Positions 62,163 to 64,000 of a stretch of 64,000 nucleotides of DNA are shown one piece after another (the first letter of the stretch is position 1; each line of letters opens with the position of its first letter). A program made the translations under genes and the position numbers. The DNA is taken from contig NZ_PQNY01000011.1 in NCBI RefSeq assembly GCF_002917885.1, positions 62,001 to 126,000 of the forward strand, given 5' to 3'. The notes under the pieces are model-generated. The model was not told the DNA's origin, did not search any database, and was given only the letters and a program-made list of their open reading frames with translations. Source of the stretch: Flavobacterium croceum DSM 17960 (GTDB lineage: Bacteria; Bacteroidota; Bacteroidia; Flavobacteriales; Flavobacteriaceae).

Positions 62163-64000
62163 ATGAAAAAAAATATTATATACTTAGGGCTATTATTAAC
62201 AAGCGGAATAATATATGCTCAAAACTCATTTACTGAAAAAGCAGACAAATTGTTCCAAACGTATCAATATGTTGGGGCTATAGACGAATACTTGAAAATT
62301 GCAGAAAGTAAAAATGCAGATACTTATGTATTTACTCAGTTGGCAGATAGTTACTATCATATATTTAAAAATGAAGAAGCAGCCAAATGGTATGCTAAAG
62401 CTGTAGAAAACACAAATAATCCAGAAACATATTACAAATATGCTCAAACTTTAAAATCTCTAGGTAAATATACAGATGCCAACAAGCAAATGGATGTGTT
62501 TTCTAAAATGGTACCATCAGATTCTAGGGCTATAGAACATACTAAAAACCCAAATTACATACCAAGTTTGGCAAATAAGTCAAAACTTTTTGATGTTTCT
62601 GAAGTAAATTTGGCTGTAAAAGAGCAAAATGATTTTGGAGCATTTTTAACCAATAATAATGAACTTTACTTTGTAAGTACTAGAAATACAACAAATAAAA
62701 AAGATAAATGGTCAAACCAATCATATTTAGATATTTATAAATCAATAAAAGGCAATGATGGAAAATTTTCTGAAGCTACACCAGTATCAGAATTGAATAC
62801 TGCATTTCACGATGGCCTCGTTTCAATATCTTCAGATGGTAAAACAATGTATTTTGCTAGAGATGGACACAGTGAAGGAAAATTTCAAAAAAGAAATGGT
62901 AACGTAAAATTAGCGCAACAGGGTTTGTATAAAGCTCAGTTTGTAGACGGAAAATGGACAAATATTGTAGCTTTACCCTTTAATAGTACAGAATATTCTG
63001 TTACAAACCCAAGTATTAGTAAAGATGGTAAAACCTTGTATTTTGCTTCTAATATGCCTGGTGGTTTTGGAGAATCAGATATTTGGAAAGTTCAAATAAA
63101 TGGAGATACATATGGAACTCCAGAAAATTTGGGAGCAAAAATTAATTCTAAAGAAAAAGAAAATTTTCCTTTTATTACAGATGATAATATTTTGTATTTT
63201 GCTTCAACAGGAAAACAAGGTTTTGGTGGATTTGATCTTTATAAAGTAAATACAACCGCTACACAAGAGCCTCAAAACTTAGGTAAACCTATCAATTCTG
63301 AAAAAGATGACTTCTCATTTTGTTTTAATACTCAAAATAATATAGGTTATTTTTCTTCAAACAGAAATGGGTTTGATACTATTTATGGTGCAACAACTAT
63401 TTGTTCATCTCAATTATTTGTAAATGTTTTGAACAAAAAAACAGGAGCGTTGGTGCAAAATGCAGAAGTAGCTATTTTGGATGCAAAAGGAAATACAATT
63501 ACCAAAAAAACAGTTTCAAACAAAGGAACTGTAGACTATGATATTGATTGTAATGCAGAATACGCTTTGGTTGTTTCTGCTCCAAATTTTGATACAGAGA
63601 AAGTATCAATTGCAGGTACTAAATTGGCTACAATGAACAAAACAGTAGAAATTACCCCAACAGAAGTTATTATTACAGATACAGAAGTTATATTAAACCC
63701 TATTTATTTTGACTTTAATCAAAGTGCAATTACTTCGCAAGGTGCTTTAGAACTTGATAAATTAGTAAAAGTAATGAAAGCAAATCCTGCTATGGTAATT
63801 TTTGTAAAATCGCATACAGATACCAAAGGAACTCTAGATTATAACTTAATATTATCTCAAAAAAGGGTTGATGCCACTCTAGAATATATTCGTTCCAAAG
63901 GAATTACACCTGATAGAATATCTGGAAAAGGATTTGGAAGTTCACAACCTAAAGTAGAATGTGGAGGCAATTGTACAGAAGAACAAGATGCTCAAAACAG
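62163..64000 (+). CDS. OmpA-family protein with TPR and PD40 repeats (3' truncated by window edge)
   Basis: At least 612 codons with no stop before the window ends. The signal peptide (about 1-20, IYAQ) is followed by TPR-like helices (about 22-125: KADKLFQTYQYVGAIDEYLKIAE), PD40/TolB-like blades (about 155-410: SSDGKTMYFARDG, SKDGKTLYFASNMPGGFG), a carboxypeptidase-like beta domain (about 415-505) and the OmpA peptidoglycan-binding domain (from about 515: NPIYFDFNQSAITSQG, KSHTDTKG). This layout is typical of the third gene of SprB/SprF-like modules. It probably links the secreted adhesin's partner to peptidoglycan (inference). Confidence 0.88.
   Translation, partial: MKKNIIYLGLLLTSGIIYAQNSFTEKADKLFQTYQYVGAIDEYLKIAESKNADTYVFTQLADSYYHIFKNEEAAKWYAKAVENTNNPETYYKYAQTLKSLGKYTDANKQMDVFSKMVPSDSRAIEHTKNPNYIPSLANKSKLFDVSEVNLAVKEQNDFGAFLTNNNELYFVSTRNTTNKKDKWSNQSYLDIYKSIKGNDGKFSEATPVSELNTAFHDGLVSISSDGKTMYFARDGHSEGKFQKRNGNVKLAQQGLYKAQFVDGKWTNIVALPFNSTEYSVTNPSISKDGKTLYFASNMPGGFGESDIWKVQINGDTYGTPENLGAKINSKEKENFPFITDDNILYFASTGKQGFGGFDLYKVNTTATQEPQNLGKPINSEKDDFSFCFNTQNNIGYFSSNRNGFDTIYGATTICSSQLFVNVLNKKTGALVQNAEVAILDAKGNTITKKTVSNKGTVDYDIDCNAEYALVVSAPNFDTEKVSIAGTKLATMNKTVEITPTEVIITDTEVILNPIYFDFNQSAITSQGALELDKLVKVMKANPAMVIFVKSHTDTKGTLDYNLILSQKRVDATLEYIRSKGITPDRISGKGFGSSQPKVECGGNCTEEQDAQN

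Overview
This is an AT-rich stretch of a Bacteroidota chromosome, most likely from the order Flavobacteriales and Flavobacteriaceae-like. The evidence is: at least sixteen Bacteroidota-type -7 boxes (TAnnTTTG) just upstream of genes; leaders without Shine-Dalgarno sequences; type IX secretion proteins (a CHU_C/type B sorting domain and a PorP/SprF homologue); GLPGLI proteins; CarboxypepD_reg-like outer-membrane barrels; and gene orders I know from flavobacteria, such as parA-parB-DUF5683-dapB-lepB-WbqC facing TPR-ribH-mutL-rhomboid-rhomboid-EEP. I see no tRNA, rRNA, CRISPR array, transposase or prophage. Both ends of the window cut genes.

Layout. 1-7.6 kb: the end of an ABC ATPase, an S9 peptidase, a YegP-like protein, fabH, a small membrane-anchored protein and an outer-membrane barrel receptor. 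7.6-12.4 kb: argS, ffh, folD and a GNAT acetyltransferase. 12.4-17.3 kb (minus strand): small membrane and lipoproteins, a DUF937 protein, and serine biosynthesis (serC and serA, separated by two small genes). 17.6-23.1 kb (minus): a PD40-M28-PDZ secreted peptidase, rluF, a cysteine-free 'zinc ribbon' coiled-coil protein and a NIF3-family protein. 23.2-30.3 kb: lpxK and purine nucleoside phosphorylase, GAPDH, a frameshifted AT-rich membrane gene, lipA, a TonB-family protein, an ECF sigma factor and a glycosyltransferase.

30.3-37.7 kb: a PaiB-like protein, then the most accessory-looking locus: four GLPGLI-family secreted proteins, a small secreted four-cysteine protein and an 884-residue outer-membrane barrel, all on the plus strand. 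37.2-41.3 kb (minus): GNAT, murB, DUF2461, a rhodanese-thioredoxin lipoprotein and recF. 41.4-47.6 kb (plus): TPR membrane protein, ribH, mutL, two rhomboid proteases and an EEP-family membrane protein. 47.6-54.0 kb (minus): WbqC, signal peptidase I, dapB, DUF5683, parB, parA and a dienoyl-CoA-reductase-like SDR. 54.3-64.0 kb (plus): a 2284-residue modular surface protein with a type B sorting domain, its PorP/SprF-like partner and an OmpA/PD40 protein running off the window.

Most of the window is housekeeping. Candidates for new biology are the GLPGLI/four-cysteine/receptor locus, the poly(A)-interrupted membrane gene near 26.3 kb, the cysteine-free zinc-ribbon protein, the endonuclease-motif-poor MutL, and several intergenic structures (a GC-rich double hairpin near 15.0 kb, inverted repeats upstream of serC, and a duplicated initiation region before ribH).
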